A stretch of 8,092 nt of DNA from JBFWQM01 sp050249455 (GCA_050249455.1 JBFWQM010000237.1:1-8092), one strand, 5' to 3'. Shown: positions 1 through 6,544, numbered from the stretch's first letter. Notes: generated by a model from the letters alone, not told the origin. Translations and numbers: made by a program.

Positions 1-391
1 CCTGGGTCGCGACCTTGGAGCCCTTGACCCCGTCGGGGAAGACGTAGGGCATGTGGGTCAGCTCGGTCAGCGGGAAGCGGCCGGGCGTGGCGCCGTGCTG
101 GAAGAACGACAGGTCGGCGACCCCGGTGCGCGCGAGGTCGTAGTGGCGGGGCAACGGTCCCATCGTGGCGCCGTGATAGACCTCCAGCTGCAGGCGGCCG
201 CCTGACTTCTGCTTGAATTCCTCGATGTACCGATTGAACATCCGCGAGGTCGCCGATGCCGCCGGCGGAAAGCTCGCCATCTTCAGCACGATCGGCTGCT
301 GGGCGGCAGCATCGCCGACGCTCAGCGCCAGGCCGGAAAGGGTCAACGCGGTAATGATGGCCGTGGCGGCCGCGGTCCGGCGTCCCGTCAT
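1..391 (-). CDS. TRAP transporter solute-binding protein (DctP family), N-terminal part, cut by window edge
   Basis: The minus strand reads 130 open codons from an ATG at 391 to the window start, so the C-terminal part is missing. The product would be a periplasmic receptor that captures a small organic acid for a TRAP transporter. Residues 1-30 form a signal peptide: basic MTGRR, then a hydrophobic Ala/Leu stretch, then a likely cut in DAAA-QQ. The mature start (VLKMASFPPAAS), the segment FNRYIEEFKQKSGGRLQLEVY (about 52-72) and the run GATMGPLPRHYDLARTGVADLSF are typical of the first lobe of DctP proteins (PF03480 type). An AGGGAGC ribosome site (398-404) lies six bases before the ATG. It diverges from the six-gene unit that contains another TRAP system, and its sequence is unlike the binding protein at 1543-2550, so it is not a recent copy. 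The conserved ligand-binding arginine would lie beyond the window edge. Family call confident; ligand unknown. Confidence 0.88.
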   Translation of the reverse strand, partial: MTGRRTAAATAIITALTLSGLALSVGDAAAQQPIVLKMASFPPAASATSRMFNRYIEEFKQKSGGRLQLEVYHGATMGPLPRHYDLARTGVADLSFFQHGATPGRFPLTELTHMPYVFPDGVKGSKVATQ

Positions 392-422
392 GCTCAAGCT
401 CCCTGTCGCATTCGGCGCCGTC

Positions 423-436
423 ACGGCCGCGGCCGT
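423..436. repeat. Perfect 14-bp palindrome upstream of the minus-strand binding protein
   Basis: ACGGCCGCGGCCGT reads the same on both strands. It lies in the presumed 5' untranslated region of the minus-strand binding protein. It contains only G and C apart from the end bases, so in this GC-rich sequence chance is a real possibility. It could be a hairpin in the leader or a protein site. Confidence 0.3.
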
Positions 437-495
437 CCGGTCGCACGCTTTGTCTTGTTCTTCCCGCGCCCGCACTGCGACACGGGACTGCCCGA

Positions 496-524
496 ACCGT
501 ATGTCAGGGCGGAGGCACGGTCAA
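496..524 (-). promoter_or_regulatory. Candidate sigma70-type promoter for the minus-strand binding protein
   Basis: Read on the minus strand, TTGACC (519-524) is followed after exactly 17 bases by TACGGT (496-501). The -35 box matches five of six consensus positions; the -10 box matches three. The start would be near 489, leaving a leader of about 100 bases before the ATG at 391. This is a pattern match only. Confidence 0.4.
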
Positions 525-563
525 TTGCGTAGCGGCCGTAGGTCCGAAGAGCACGCCCATATT

Positions 564-582
564 TTCGGCAGCGGTTGCCGAA
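564..582. promoter_or_regulatory. Candidate operator: perfect inverted repeat TTCGGCA-N5-TGCCGAA
   Basis: Two exact 7-bp arms are separated by GCGGT, a common geometry for a dimeric helix-turn-helix regulator. The centre (573) is about 81 bases upstream of the start predicted for the plus-strand unit and about 84 bases upstream of the one predicted for the minus-strand gene, so one activator could serve both. Related partial CCGAA cores occur nearby, at about 492 and 544. No regulator gene is in the window, so the binding protein cannot be named. Confidence 0.45.
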
Positions 583-617
583 TCGGAGCAAATGCGCGGG
601 GAATCAGCAGAGCGGAA

Positions 618-647
618 TTGACGCTTTGATTTGTTGCGCCGTAGGCT
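618..647 (+). promoter_or_regulatory. Candidate sigma70-type promoter for the six-gene unit
   Basis: TTGACG (618-623) matches five of six -35 consensus positions. A weak TAGGCT (642-647) follows after 18 bases. Transcription would start near 654, about 56 bases before the first gene. The local sequence is less GC-rich than its surroundings. The poor -10 box would fit a promoter that needs an activator. Confidence 0.38.
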
Positions 648-709
648 CGTCTTGCGGAACAACGGATCGGCGCGCCAGCCAACGGCGCCCAGGAAGCGGG
701 AGAAATCGA

Positions 710-1459
710 ATGGCGACCAAACGCAGCAGCGTCACCAAAACGACCAGGAAGGCACCCGTGACGCGCAAGCCGCGCACGTTCCGCGAGCAGCTCGAGGCCG
801 TGGTGCTGGAGCGGCACTGCGCCAATCATCCTCTGATCGAGAAGTGGGCGACCGGCGAGCTGGGCCGCAACGCCCGCATGGGCTGGGCCGTCGAACACTA
901 CCACTGGGTCAGCAAGATGGGCCGCGCGTTCTTCTCGATCTGCGCCAACGCGCCCGACGACGTCGTCGCCTTCACGATGGAGAACTGGAACGAGGAGAAC
1001 GACGAGGAGCGGTCGCACCTCGACATCGTGCTGCGCTTCGCCAAGGCGAACGGCGCAAACCTGGCGAAGGTCAAGGCGGACCGCGGGCTGCCGACGACGG
1101 AGTCGTGGGTGCGCTTCCTGATCGACGCGTCGCGACGCGAGAACTGGATCATCGGGGTGTCGGCGATCAACATCGGCACCGAGTCGCAGTCGCCGCTGCT
1201 CTACAGCAAGATCCTGCCGGCGTCGCGCAATATCTACAAGTACAAGGAAACCGACATCGAGCATTTCTGGCTGCACATCGATGCCGACGAGGACCACGGC
1301 GGCCGGGCTTTCGAGGCGCTGGAGCGCCACTGCACGACCAAGGAGCTCAAGGAGCTCGCCATCCACTGGGCCTACGAGAGCGCGCGGATGCGCTGGTTCC
1401 ACTTCGACGGCATCTACCTGCACTACGAGATGGGCTACAACTTGGCCGACGACCGCTGA
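710..1459 (+). CDS. Heme-oxygenase-like diiron oxidase (HDO) family protein, TenA/PqqC-like fold
   Basis: 249 residues, soluble, no signal peptide, helical. The ATG at 710 is chosen because GGGAG (698-702) precedes it by seven bases; upstream in-frame codons are low-quality. The residues expected to hold a diiron centre are all present: E96-x6-H103 (in NEENDEERSH), E158 (in GTESQ), and H189-x3-D193-x2-H196 (in HIDADEDH). Their order and spacing closely follow the chlamydial protein CADD (E81, H88, E142, H174, D178, H181, from memory). Known HDO members (UndA, BesC, SznF, CADD) use iron and O2 for oxidative C-C or C-N chemistry, so an oxygen-dependent oxidase is likely. The first basic 22 residues look disordered. 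It heads a unit with a TRAP transporter, a flavin monooxygenase and an FAH enzyme, which points to catabolism. Automated annotation may call it TenA or PqqC-like, but those enzymes do not use this metal-ligand set. Substrate unknown. Confidence 0.85.
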   Translation: MATKRSSVTKTTRKAPVTRKPRTFREQLEAVVLERHCANHPLIEKWATGELGRNARMGWAVEHYHWVSKMGRAFFSICANAPDDVVAFTMENWNEENDEERSHLDIVLRFAKANGANLAKVKADRGLPTTESWVRFLIDASRRENWIIGVSAINIGTESQSPLLYSKILPASRNIYKYKETDIEHFWLHIDADEDHGGRAFEALERHCTTKELKELAIHWAYESARMRWFHFDGIYLHYEMGYNLADDR

Positions 1460-1463
1460 GCTG

Positions 1464-1520
1464 GGCGGTCGCTCCGCCTGGCACGCCGCATGCATATGAA
1501 CCGCGTCCAACCCGTTGGAC
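1464..1520 (+). repeat. Two small inverted repeats between the HDO gene and dctP
   Basis: The 83-base gap holds GGCGG-TCGCT-CCGCC (1464-1478) and GTCCAAC-CC-GTTGGAC (1505-1520), both perfect. The second ends 22 bases before the dctP start and just upstream of its CGGGAG ribosome site. Either could form an RNA hairpin setting relative expression or stability, or the second could be a protein site. No T-run follows, so these are not terminators. Confidence 0.35.
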
Positions 1521-1542
1521 TGCAGTCGGGAGCAACGAACCA

Positions 1543-2550
1543 ATGAGATTCAAACGCTACGTCATCGGCACGCTTGCCGCGCTGCCGTTCCTCGCCGGCG
1601 CCATGGCGGCGCAGGCGCAGGAGGTCACTCTGTCGGCCATCGTCTCCGTGCCGGTCAACATCGCCAACAACAAGCCGTTCCTCGGCTTGATCGAGGACGT
1701 CGAGAAGACCGGTAAGGGCATCGCCAAGATCAAACTGATCGGCGGCCCCGAAGTGATGCCGATGCCCGAGCAGCTGAACGCCGTCAGCCGCGGCATCACC
1801 GACATCTACTACGGCGCCACGGCCTACTACCTGGGCCAGCTTCCCGAGATGACGGCCTTCAGCGGCAGCAACAAGTCCGGTCCGCAGCTGCGCAAGGAAG
1901 GCCACATCGACTGGCTCGACCAGCTCTTCCAGAAGCGGGTGAACGCGAAGCTGCTCGGCTACTACGGCTCGGGTTACGCGTTCCACATCTACCTGCGGCG
2001 CGAGCCGACGCTGACCGCCGACGGCGGCGTCGACCTGAAGGGCCTCAAGGTCCGCGGCAGCCCGTCCTATGCCGCGCAGTACGACGCGCTGGGAATCGTG
2101 CGCGTCAACACCGCGCCGGCCGAGGTCTACACGGCGCTTGAGCGCGGGCTGCTCGACGGCGTCGGATTCATCACCACCGGCGTTGTGGACTCGGGCTGGG
2201 ACAAATTCCTCAAGTACCGGATCTTCCCCACCTTCAAGCAGGGCGACCTCGCGGCGGTGATGAACCTGGACAAGTGGAAGAAGCTGACCGACGCGCAGCG
2301 CGACTACCTGACCAAGATGTTCATCAAGCACGAGGAGCTGTCGCACAAGTTCTTCGAGGACGACACCAAGGCGGAGAGCGAGCGGCTGAAGAAGTCCGGC
2401 ATGCAGGACATCGTGCTCAAGGGCCCCGGCGCCAAGCGCTACCTCGACGCCTTCTATGAGACACTGTGGCCGCCGGTCGAGGAAAAGCTCGGCAAGGACG
2501 TGGTGGCGGAGATGCGCAAGCGCTTCTTCGATCCGAACCTGAGCAATTGA
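1543..2550 (+). CDS. dctP: TRAP transporter solute-binding protein DctP
   Basis: 335 residues, a usual length for the family. Residues 1-26 are a Sec signal peptide (basic MRFKR, hydrophobic core to about 22, AQAQ before the cut), so the mature protein is periplasmic. It would bind an organic acid and hand it to the membrane subunits encoded just downstream. R171 in DLKGLKVRGSPSY sits at the place of the arginine that grips the substrate carboxylate in characterised TRAP receptors; ALERGLLDGVGF (198-209) is the family's second landmark. The ATG at 1543 is preceded by CGGGAG (1527-1532) and by a proper signal peptide. The same frame stays open upstream through the HDO gene, but that extension is a shadow. 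It opens the transporter cassette P-Q-M. The symbol is a family name; C4-dicarboxylate specificity is not implied. Ligand unknown. Confidence 0.92.
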   Translation: MRFKRYVIGTLAALPFLAGAMAAQAQEVTLSAIVSVPVNIANNKPFLGLIEDVEKTGKGIAKIKLIGGPEVMPMPEQLNAVSRGITDIYYGATAYYLGQLPEMTAFSGSNKSGPQLRKEGHIDWLDQLFQKRVNAKLLGYYGSGYAFHIYLRREPTLTADGGVDLKGLKVRGSPSYAAQYDALGIVRVNTAPAEVYTALERGLLDGVGFITTGVVDSGWDKFLKYRIFPTFKQGDLAAVMNLDKWKKLTDAQRDYLTKMFIKHEELSHKFFEDDTKAESERLKKSGMQDIVLKGPGAKRYLDAFYETLWPPVEEKLGKDVVAEMRKRFFDPNLSN

Positions 2551-2560
2551 CCTGCCGTAG

Positions 2561-2600
2561 CAGGGGGAGCCGCGGCGGTGCCGCCGCCGCTTCCCCTCTG
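2561..2600 (+). promoter_or_regulatory. Long imperfect RNA hairpin between dctP and dctQ
   Basis: The run from CAGGGGGAG to the C-rich TTCCCCTCTG pairs across GGCGG-TG-CCGCC, giving about 16 stem pairs with one mismatch and one G-U pair. It starts ten bases after the dctP stop and is not followed by a T-run. Such intercistronic hairpins after binding-protein genes often protect the upstream message or partly attenuate transcription, so the receptor is made in excess over the membrane subunits. That role is inferred here. Confidence 0.55.
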
Positions 2601-2632
2601 CCCCACTTCCCTGCCGAACGGGACTGTCCGCC

Positions 2633-3139
2633 ATGGCTGCACTGATGCGGGTCTATGACCGGTTGATCGACCTGCTCGCCCTGCTTTCCGGCATCGCGTT
2701 CGGGGTCATGTTCCTGCTGATCATCTACGACGTGATCAGCCGGACGGCGGGCATCCTGATGATCAACTGGGTCGATGCCGTCTCCGAATACATCCTGCTC
2801 TACACGACGGCGCTGGCGGCGCCGTGGCTGCTGCGCGAGAAGGGCCACGTCTGCGTCGAGTTCGTGCGCGCGATGGTGCCCGACAGCGTCAAGCGGGTGT
2901 TCGAGAAGCTGGTCTACCTGATCGGCCTGGCGCTCTCGCTCATCATCGTGGTCTTCTCCATCCCGGTGATCGAGCAGAGCCTGGGCAACCTCGACATCCG
3001 CGCCTTCGAGATCCCGAAGTGGTTCGTCTACATCCCGATGCCGATCGGCTTCGCGCTGATGGCGGTCGGGTTCGCACGCTTCCTGTTCGGCGGCGGCACC
3101 CTCTATGCGCCGGTCCAGGCCGGCGACGAAGGATTCTGA
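2633..3139 (+). CDS. dctQ: TRAP transporter small membrane subunit DctQ
   Basis: 168 residues with four predicted membrane helices (about 12-32, 48-66, 90-112 and 130-152), the normal DctQ topology and length. Family marks are DVISR (33-37), NW..AVSEY (45-53) and the loop APWLLREKGHVCVEF (63-77), matching the usual G/R-x-G-H-V-x-V/F pattern. DctQ binds DctM in the inner membrane to form the functional transporter. The ATG at 2633 has only a weak CGGGA upstream; an ATG at 2645 (MRVYDR) is an alternative that would lose four residues without affecting the helices. The gene ends two bases before dctM, so translation of the two is probably coupled. Confidence 0.92.
   Translation: MAALMRVYDRLIDLLALLSGIAFGVMFLLIIYDVISRTAGILMINWVDAVSEYILLYTTALAAPWLLREKGHVCVEFVRAMVPDSVKRVFEKLVYLIGLALSLIIVVFSIPVIEQSLGNLDIRAFEIPKWFVYIPMPIGFALMAVGFARFLFGGGTLYAPVQAGDEGF
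3128..3133 (+). promoter_or_regulatory. Ribosome binding site that fixes the GTG start of dctM
   Basis: GAAGGA lies inside the last codons of dctQ, eight bases before GTG 3142. The first in-frame ATG is about 50 bases further in and would cut into the first membrane helix, so GTG is the better start. Confidence 0.7.
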
Positions 3140-3141
3140 CC

Positions 3142-4455
3142 GTGGAATGGTATTGGGCCGTCGCCCTGCTGCTGAGCGTCGTCCTGTCGCTGATGGCGAT
3201 CGGCCTCCCGGTCGCCTACGCCTTCCTGGTCGCCAACCTGGTCGGCGTCATGGTGTTCATGGGCGGCGGCCCCGGCATCGAGCAGATGATCGCCAACGCC
3301 GCGGACGGGATCAGCTCGTTCGTCCTGGTGGCGGTGCCGCTGTTCATCCTGATGGGCAACCTGTTCTTCTACACCGGGATCGGCAAGCAAGTGTTCGATG
3401 CGCTGGACAGCCTGTTCGGCCGCATCCCGGGCCGGCTGTCCTACGTGACGGTGGCCGGCGGCACGCTGTTCGCCGCGCTGTCCGGCTCGCAGATGGCCAA
3501 CACCGCGATGATGGGATCGCTGATGATCCCGGAGATGCAGCGCCGCGGCTACAAGAAGCACATCTCGATCGGCCCGGTGATGGGCAGCGGCGGTCTGGCC
3601 ATCCTGATACCGCCGTCCGCGCTGGCGGTGCTGCTGGGCAGCCTCGCGGGCATCGACATCGCGGCGTTGCTGATCGCCGGCGTCATCCCCGGCATCGTGC
3701 TCGGCGGCCTCTATGCCTCCGTCATCTTCATCCAGATCATGCTGGATCCCGAGGCGGCGCCTTCCTACGACGCGCCGCGGGTGCCGTGGAGCCAGCGGAT
3801 GAAGCTGGTCGCCGTCAACATCCTGCCGATGGGCTTTGTGGTGTTCTGCGTAATCGGGCTGATGCTGATGGGCGTCGCCACGGCGACCGAATCCGCGGCG
3901 TTCGGCGTGCTCGGCACCCTGGTCATCACCTTCGTCTACCGGCGGTTCAGCTGGGACCTGATCCGCAAGTCGCTGGAAGGCACCGTCAAGGTCACGGTGA
4001 TGGTCTTCTTCATCATCCTGGCGTCCAAGACCTTCAGTCTGGTGTTCGCGTTCTCCGGCGCGACCAGCGGCATGATCCAGTGGGCGACCAGCTTCAACCT
4101 GTCGCCGTTCGAGATGCTGCTGATCATGTTCGGCATCCTGCTGGTGCTCGGCTGCTTCGTCGATTCGGTGTCGATGATGCTGCTGACCATCCCGGTGTTC
4201 ATCCCGCTGGCGAAGACGCTCGGCTTCGACCTGGTGTGGTTCGGCATCATCATGATGATGGCGATCGAGATGAGCGGCACCACCCCGCCGTTCGGCTCGC
4301 TGATCTTCGTGATGCTGGGGGTGGCGCCGCCCGGCACCACCTACATGGAGGTCGTGCGGGCCGGCGTCCCCTACCTGACCTCCGACGCGGTCCTGGTCGC
4401 CCTGCTGATCGCTTTCCCGGGGCTGGCGCTCTACCTGCCGGGCCTGCTGCTGTAG
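3142..4455 (+). CDS. dctM: TRAP transporter large permease subunit DctM
   Basis: 437 residues from a GTG start, matching the usual 425-440 for DctM. Almost entirely hydrophobic with about 11-12 membrane segments. This subunit carries the substrate across the inner membrane driven by an ion gradient (sodium in the characterised cases). Family motifs appear in order: VPLFILMGNLFF (65-76), ALSGSQMANTAMMGSLMIPEM (112-132), GGLAILIPPSALAVLLGS (150-167), GVATATESAAFGVLG (244-258), GCFVDSVSMMLLTIPVFIPLA (337-357) and MSGTTPPFGS (377-386). The paired SGS and ILIPPS segments, and the TESAA and CFVDS segments in the second half, are the inverted-repeat hairpin and ion-site regions of the ion-transporter superfamily. 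The start follows the dctQ stop by two bases. No frameshift or missing segment is visible. Confidence 0.95.
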   Translation: MEWYWAVALLLSVVLSLMAIGLPVAYAFLVANLVGVMVFMGGGPGIEQMIANAADGISSFVLVAVPLFILMGNLFFYTGIGKQVFDALDSLFGRIPGRLSYVTVAGGTLFAALSGSQMANTAMMGSLMIPEMQRRGYKKHISIGPVMGSGGLAILIPPSALAVLLGSLAGIDIAALLIAGVIPGIVLGGLYASVIFIQIMLDPEAAPSYDAPRVPWSQRMKLVAVNILPMGFVVFCVIGLMLMGVATATESAAFGVLGTLVITFVYRRFSWDLIRKSLEGTVKVTVMVFFIILASKTFSLVFAFSGATSGMIQWATSFNLSPFEMLLIMFGILLVLGCFVDSVSMMLLTIPVFIPLAKTLGFDLVWFGIIMMMAIEMSGTTPPFGSLIFVMLGVAPPGTTYMEVVRAGVPYLTSDAVLVALLIAFPGLALYLPGLLL

Positions 4456-4501
4456 CGGCCGCCGCCGGGCGGCGCTGGCCGTCCTCCGCCGGCGCCGGTA
4501 A

Positions 4502-4528
4502 GATGCCGGCATGCCGCCGGACGGCATC
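4502..4528 (+). repeat. Nested inverted repeats before the monooxygenase gene
   Basis: The 89-base gap between dctM and the next gene contains GATGCCG (4502-4508) paired with CGGCATC (4522-4528), and inside this a perfect 10-bp palindrome CGGCATGCCG (4507-4516). A GC-rich hairpin (CGCCG-CCGGG-CGGCG) also lies just after the dctM stop. No T-run follows. These could be a partial attenuator or a protein site; in such GC-rich sequence chance is possible. Confidence 0.3.
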
Positions 4529-4544
4529 CAGGAGCCGCTCGCCC

Positions 4545-5615
4545 ATGGAATTCGGCCTTCAGTTCTTTCCCGACGTGACCCCGGCAGAGAAGTCGGGTGC
4601 GGACTACTGGCAGGAATCGCTCTATCTGGCCGGACTGGCGGACGAGCTCGGCTTCGGCCATGTCCGTACCGTCGAGCATCACGCCCACGAATACGGCGGC
4701 TACAGCCCCAACCCGATGCTGTTCCTGGCCGCCGCGGCGCAGCGCACGGCCAAGGCGCGGCTGGTCACCGGCGCGGTGCTGCCGGTGTTCAACCACCCGC
4801 TCAAGGTCGCCGGCGAGATCGGCATGCTGGATGCCATTTCGGGCGGCCGGCTCGACGTCGGTTTCGCCCGCGCCTTCCTGCCGCACGAGTTCCGCAAGTT
4901 CGAGCGCAGCCTGGACGAGAGCCGTGCCCGGTTCGAGGAGGGCATGGAGCAGGTGCGGCGCCTCCTGGAGGAGGAGAACGTCACCGCCGAGGGCCGCTTC
5001 CACAGCTTCACGAACGTCACCTCCCTGCCGCGTCCGACCCAGAAGCCGCGGCCGCCGTTCTGGATCGCCGCCTCCTCGACCGACGAATCCTTCGTGCGCG
5101 CCGGCCGCGCCGGCTACAACCTGATGACCTTCCCGCGGTCGGTGGACCAGCTGCGCAACTGGATCGCCCTCTACCGCGACGCCTGGCGGTCGGCCGGCCA
5201 CCCCGGCCAGGGCCGGGTGATGATCGCCTTCCACATGTTCTGCGGGCCGTCGCGCGAGGACGCCGTCGCGCTGTCGCGCGACCGGGTCAACGCCTACATC
5301 CGCTCGATGATCAGCGCCGGGTCGGACTGGGGCGCCGGCACCACCTCGACCGACTATCCCAACCACCCGAAGATGCTGGAGGCGCTGAGGAAGACCAGCT
5401 TCGACACCCAGCTCGCCGCCGGCGCCTGCTGGGTCGGCAATCCCAAAGACATCGTCGAGATGATCCGCTATTACGACGAGGCGACCGGCGGGTTCGAGAG
5501 CGCCTCGCTGCAGGTGAACTTCAGCACCACCAGCGCGGCGGAGGCCGAAGCCTCGATGCGCCTGTTCGCCAGGGAGGTCATGCCGGCGCTGGCGCACAGC
5601 CGCGCGCCGGCCTGA
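4545..5615 (+). CDS. Luciferase-like (LLM class) flavin-dependent monooxygenase
   Basis: 356 residues, no signal peptide, cytoplasmic, a normal length for the bacterial-luciferase-like TIM-barrel family (PF00296 type). The opening strand MEFGLQFFP, then RTVEHHAHEYGGYSPNPMLFLAAAAQRT (41-68) with E44-H45-H46, LVTGAVLPVFNHPLKVAGEIGMLDAISGGRLDVGFA (73-108) and PFWIAASSTDESFVRAGRAGYNLMT (171-195) are the expected barrel and flavin/phosphate-site segments. The ATG at 4545 follows AGGAG (4530-4534) by ten bases. Members use reduced FMN and O2 to hydroxylate or cleave substrates, with the flavin reduced by a separate reductase or, in some subgroups, by F420. No reductase is encoded here, so it must come from elsewhere in the genome. 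Its place between a transporter and an FAH enzyme suggests an oxygenation step in breakdown of the imported compound. Substrate unknown. Confidence 0.9.
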   Translation: MEFGLQFFPDVTPAEKSGADYWQESLYLAGLADELGFGHVRTVEHHAHEYGGYSPNPMLFLAAAAQRTAKARLVTGAVLPVFNHPLKVAGEIGMLDAISGGRLDVGFARAFLPHEFRKFERSLDESRARFEEGMEQVRRLLEEENVTAEGRFHSFTNVTSLPRPTQKPRPPFWIAASSTDESFVRAGRAGYNLMTFPRSVDQLRNWIALYRDAWRSAGHPGQGRVMIAFHMFCGPSREDAVALSRDRVNAYIRSMISAGSDWGAGTTSTDYPNHPKMLEALRKTSFDTQLAAGACWVGNPKDIVEMIRYYDEATGGFESASLQVNFSTTSAAEAEASMRLFAREVMPALAHSRAPA

Positions 5616-5657
5616 CGCGCGCGCCACAAGACAGACCGAGGGACGAAGGGAGAGACC

Positions 5658-6518
5658 ATGAGACTGTGCCGATACGACGACAACCGCATCGGTGTCGTGC
5701 GCGGCGACAACGTGCACGACGTGACCGAGATCCTGAATGAGCTGCCGGCGGTGCGCTATCCGTTCCCGGTGGGCGATCCGCTGATCGCGCGCCTCGACGA
5801 GCTGCGGCCGAAGATGGAGAAGCTGGCCGACGGCGCCAAGTCGATCCCCGTCGCGAAGGCGAAGTTCCTGTCGCCGGTGGCGCACCCGTCGAAGATCATC
5901 GGCGTGCCGGTGAACTACAAGGCGCACGCCGAGGAGGCGCTGGCCGACAAGGGCATCTCCCAGGGCCGCCCGCAGCGCCCGATCGAGGAGCAGGGCCTGT
6001 TCCTGAAGTCCAACAGCTCGCTGATCGGCCCGTCGGAGGGCGTCGCCGTGCGCTTCCCCGACCGCCGCACCGACCACGAGATCGAGCTCGGCGTCGTCAT
6101 CGGCAAGCGCGGCAACGACATCCCGCTCGACAAGGCGTTCGACTACATCGCCGGCTACTGCATCTGCCTCGACATGGTCGTGCGCGGGCCGGAGGACCGA
6201 AGCTTCCGCAAGTCGATCGACACCTATTCGGTCGCCGGCCCGTGGCTGGTCACCAAGGACGAGATCAAGGACCCGGAGAATCTCAACTTCTTCATCTCCG
6301 TCGGCGGCACGGTGAAGCAGAAGTCGAACACCAATCTGATGATCATGAAGATCGCCCGGCAGATCTCGTGGGGCTCGACGTTCTACGCGCTGAACCCCGG
6401 CGACATCATCATGTCGGGCACCTGCGAGGGCGTGTCCCCGGTACAGCCGGGCGACACCATGCACCTCGAGTTCGAAGGCATCGGCACCATGGACGTACCC
6501 GTACGCGCCCACGCCTGA
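5658..6518 (+). CDS. Fumarylacetoacetate hydrolase (FAH) family protein
   Basis: 286 residues, cytoplasmic. Residues 1-70 form the usual small N-terminal domain (MRLCRYDDNRIGVV...VHDVTEIL) and the rest is the FAH catalytic domain (PF01557 type). Expected metal ligands are E141 and E143 in DHEIELGVVIGKRG and D172 in CLDMVVR. H90 in NYKAHAEE fits the catalytic-base region, K185 in RKSIDTYSVAGPWLV matches a conserved active-site lysine, and LNPGDIIMSGTCEGV (245-259) is the family signature. Members use Mg2+ or Ca2+ to hydrolyse C-C bonds in acylpyruvate-like compounds, or to decarboxylate, hydrate or isomerise related oxo-acids, often at the end of aromatic-ring degradation. A strong AAGGGAGA (5646-5653) precedes the ATG; the monooxygenase stop is 42 bases upstream. 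It is the last gene of the unit, before a strong hairpin. The exact reaction cannot be told from sequence. Confidence 0.93.
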   Translation: MRLCRYDDNRIGVVRGDNVHDVTEILNELPAVRYPFPVGDPLIARLDELRPKMEKLADGAKSIPVAKAKFLSPVAHPSKIIGVPVNYKAHAEEALADKGISQGRPQRPIEEQGLFLKSNSSLIGPSEGVAVRFPDRRTDHEIELGVVIGKRGNDIPLDKAFDYIAGYCICLDMVVRGPEDRSFRKSIDTYSVAGPWLVTKDEIKDPENLNFFISVGGTVKQKSNTNLMIMKIARQISWGSTFYALNPGDIIMSGTCEGVSPVQPGDTMHLEFEGIGTMDVPVRAHA

Positions 6519-6544
6519 ACGCGCACGCGCCGTTCCGAAGTCGT

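Noticed and set aside
213..629. Plus-strand frame overlapping the divergent region and the minus-strand binding protein
   Set aside because: It is antisense to a signal peptide and mature N-terminus of a clear DctP protein, has no ribosome site or recognisable motif, and spans the promoter region.
710..1459. TenA thiaminase or PqqC
   Set aside because: The fold is shared, but the six residues match a diiron site that those enzymes do not use, and no thiamin or PQQ genes are nearby.
631..1542. Long plus-strand frame running through the HDO gene and joining in frame to dctP
   Set aside because: The stretch is Arg/Gly-rich, the mark of a shifted reading of GC-rich coding DNA. The HDO frame contains all six metal ligands, and dctP has its own ribosome site and signal peptide at 1543.
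4431..6512. 693-codon open frame on the minus strand opposite the monooxygenase and FAH genes
   Set aside because: It mirrors the third-position G/C bias of two clear plus-strand genes, shows no family motif and is rich in Arg/His/Val/Asp as antisense frames are. The same holds for minus-strand frames at 521-1543, 1435-2634 and 3103-4527.
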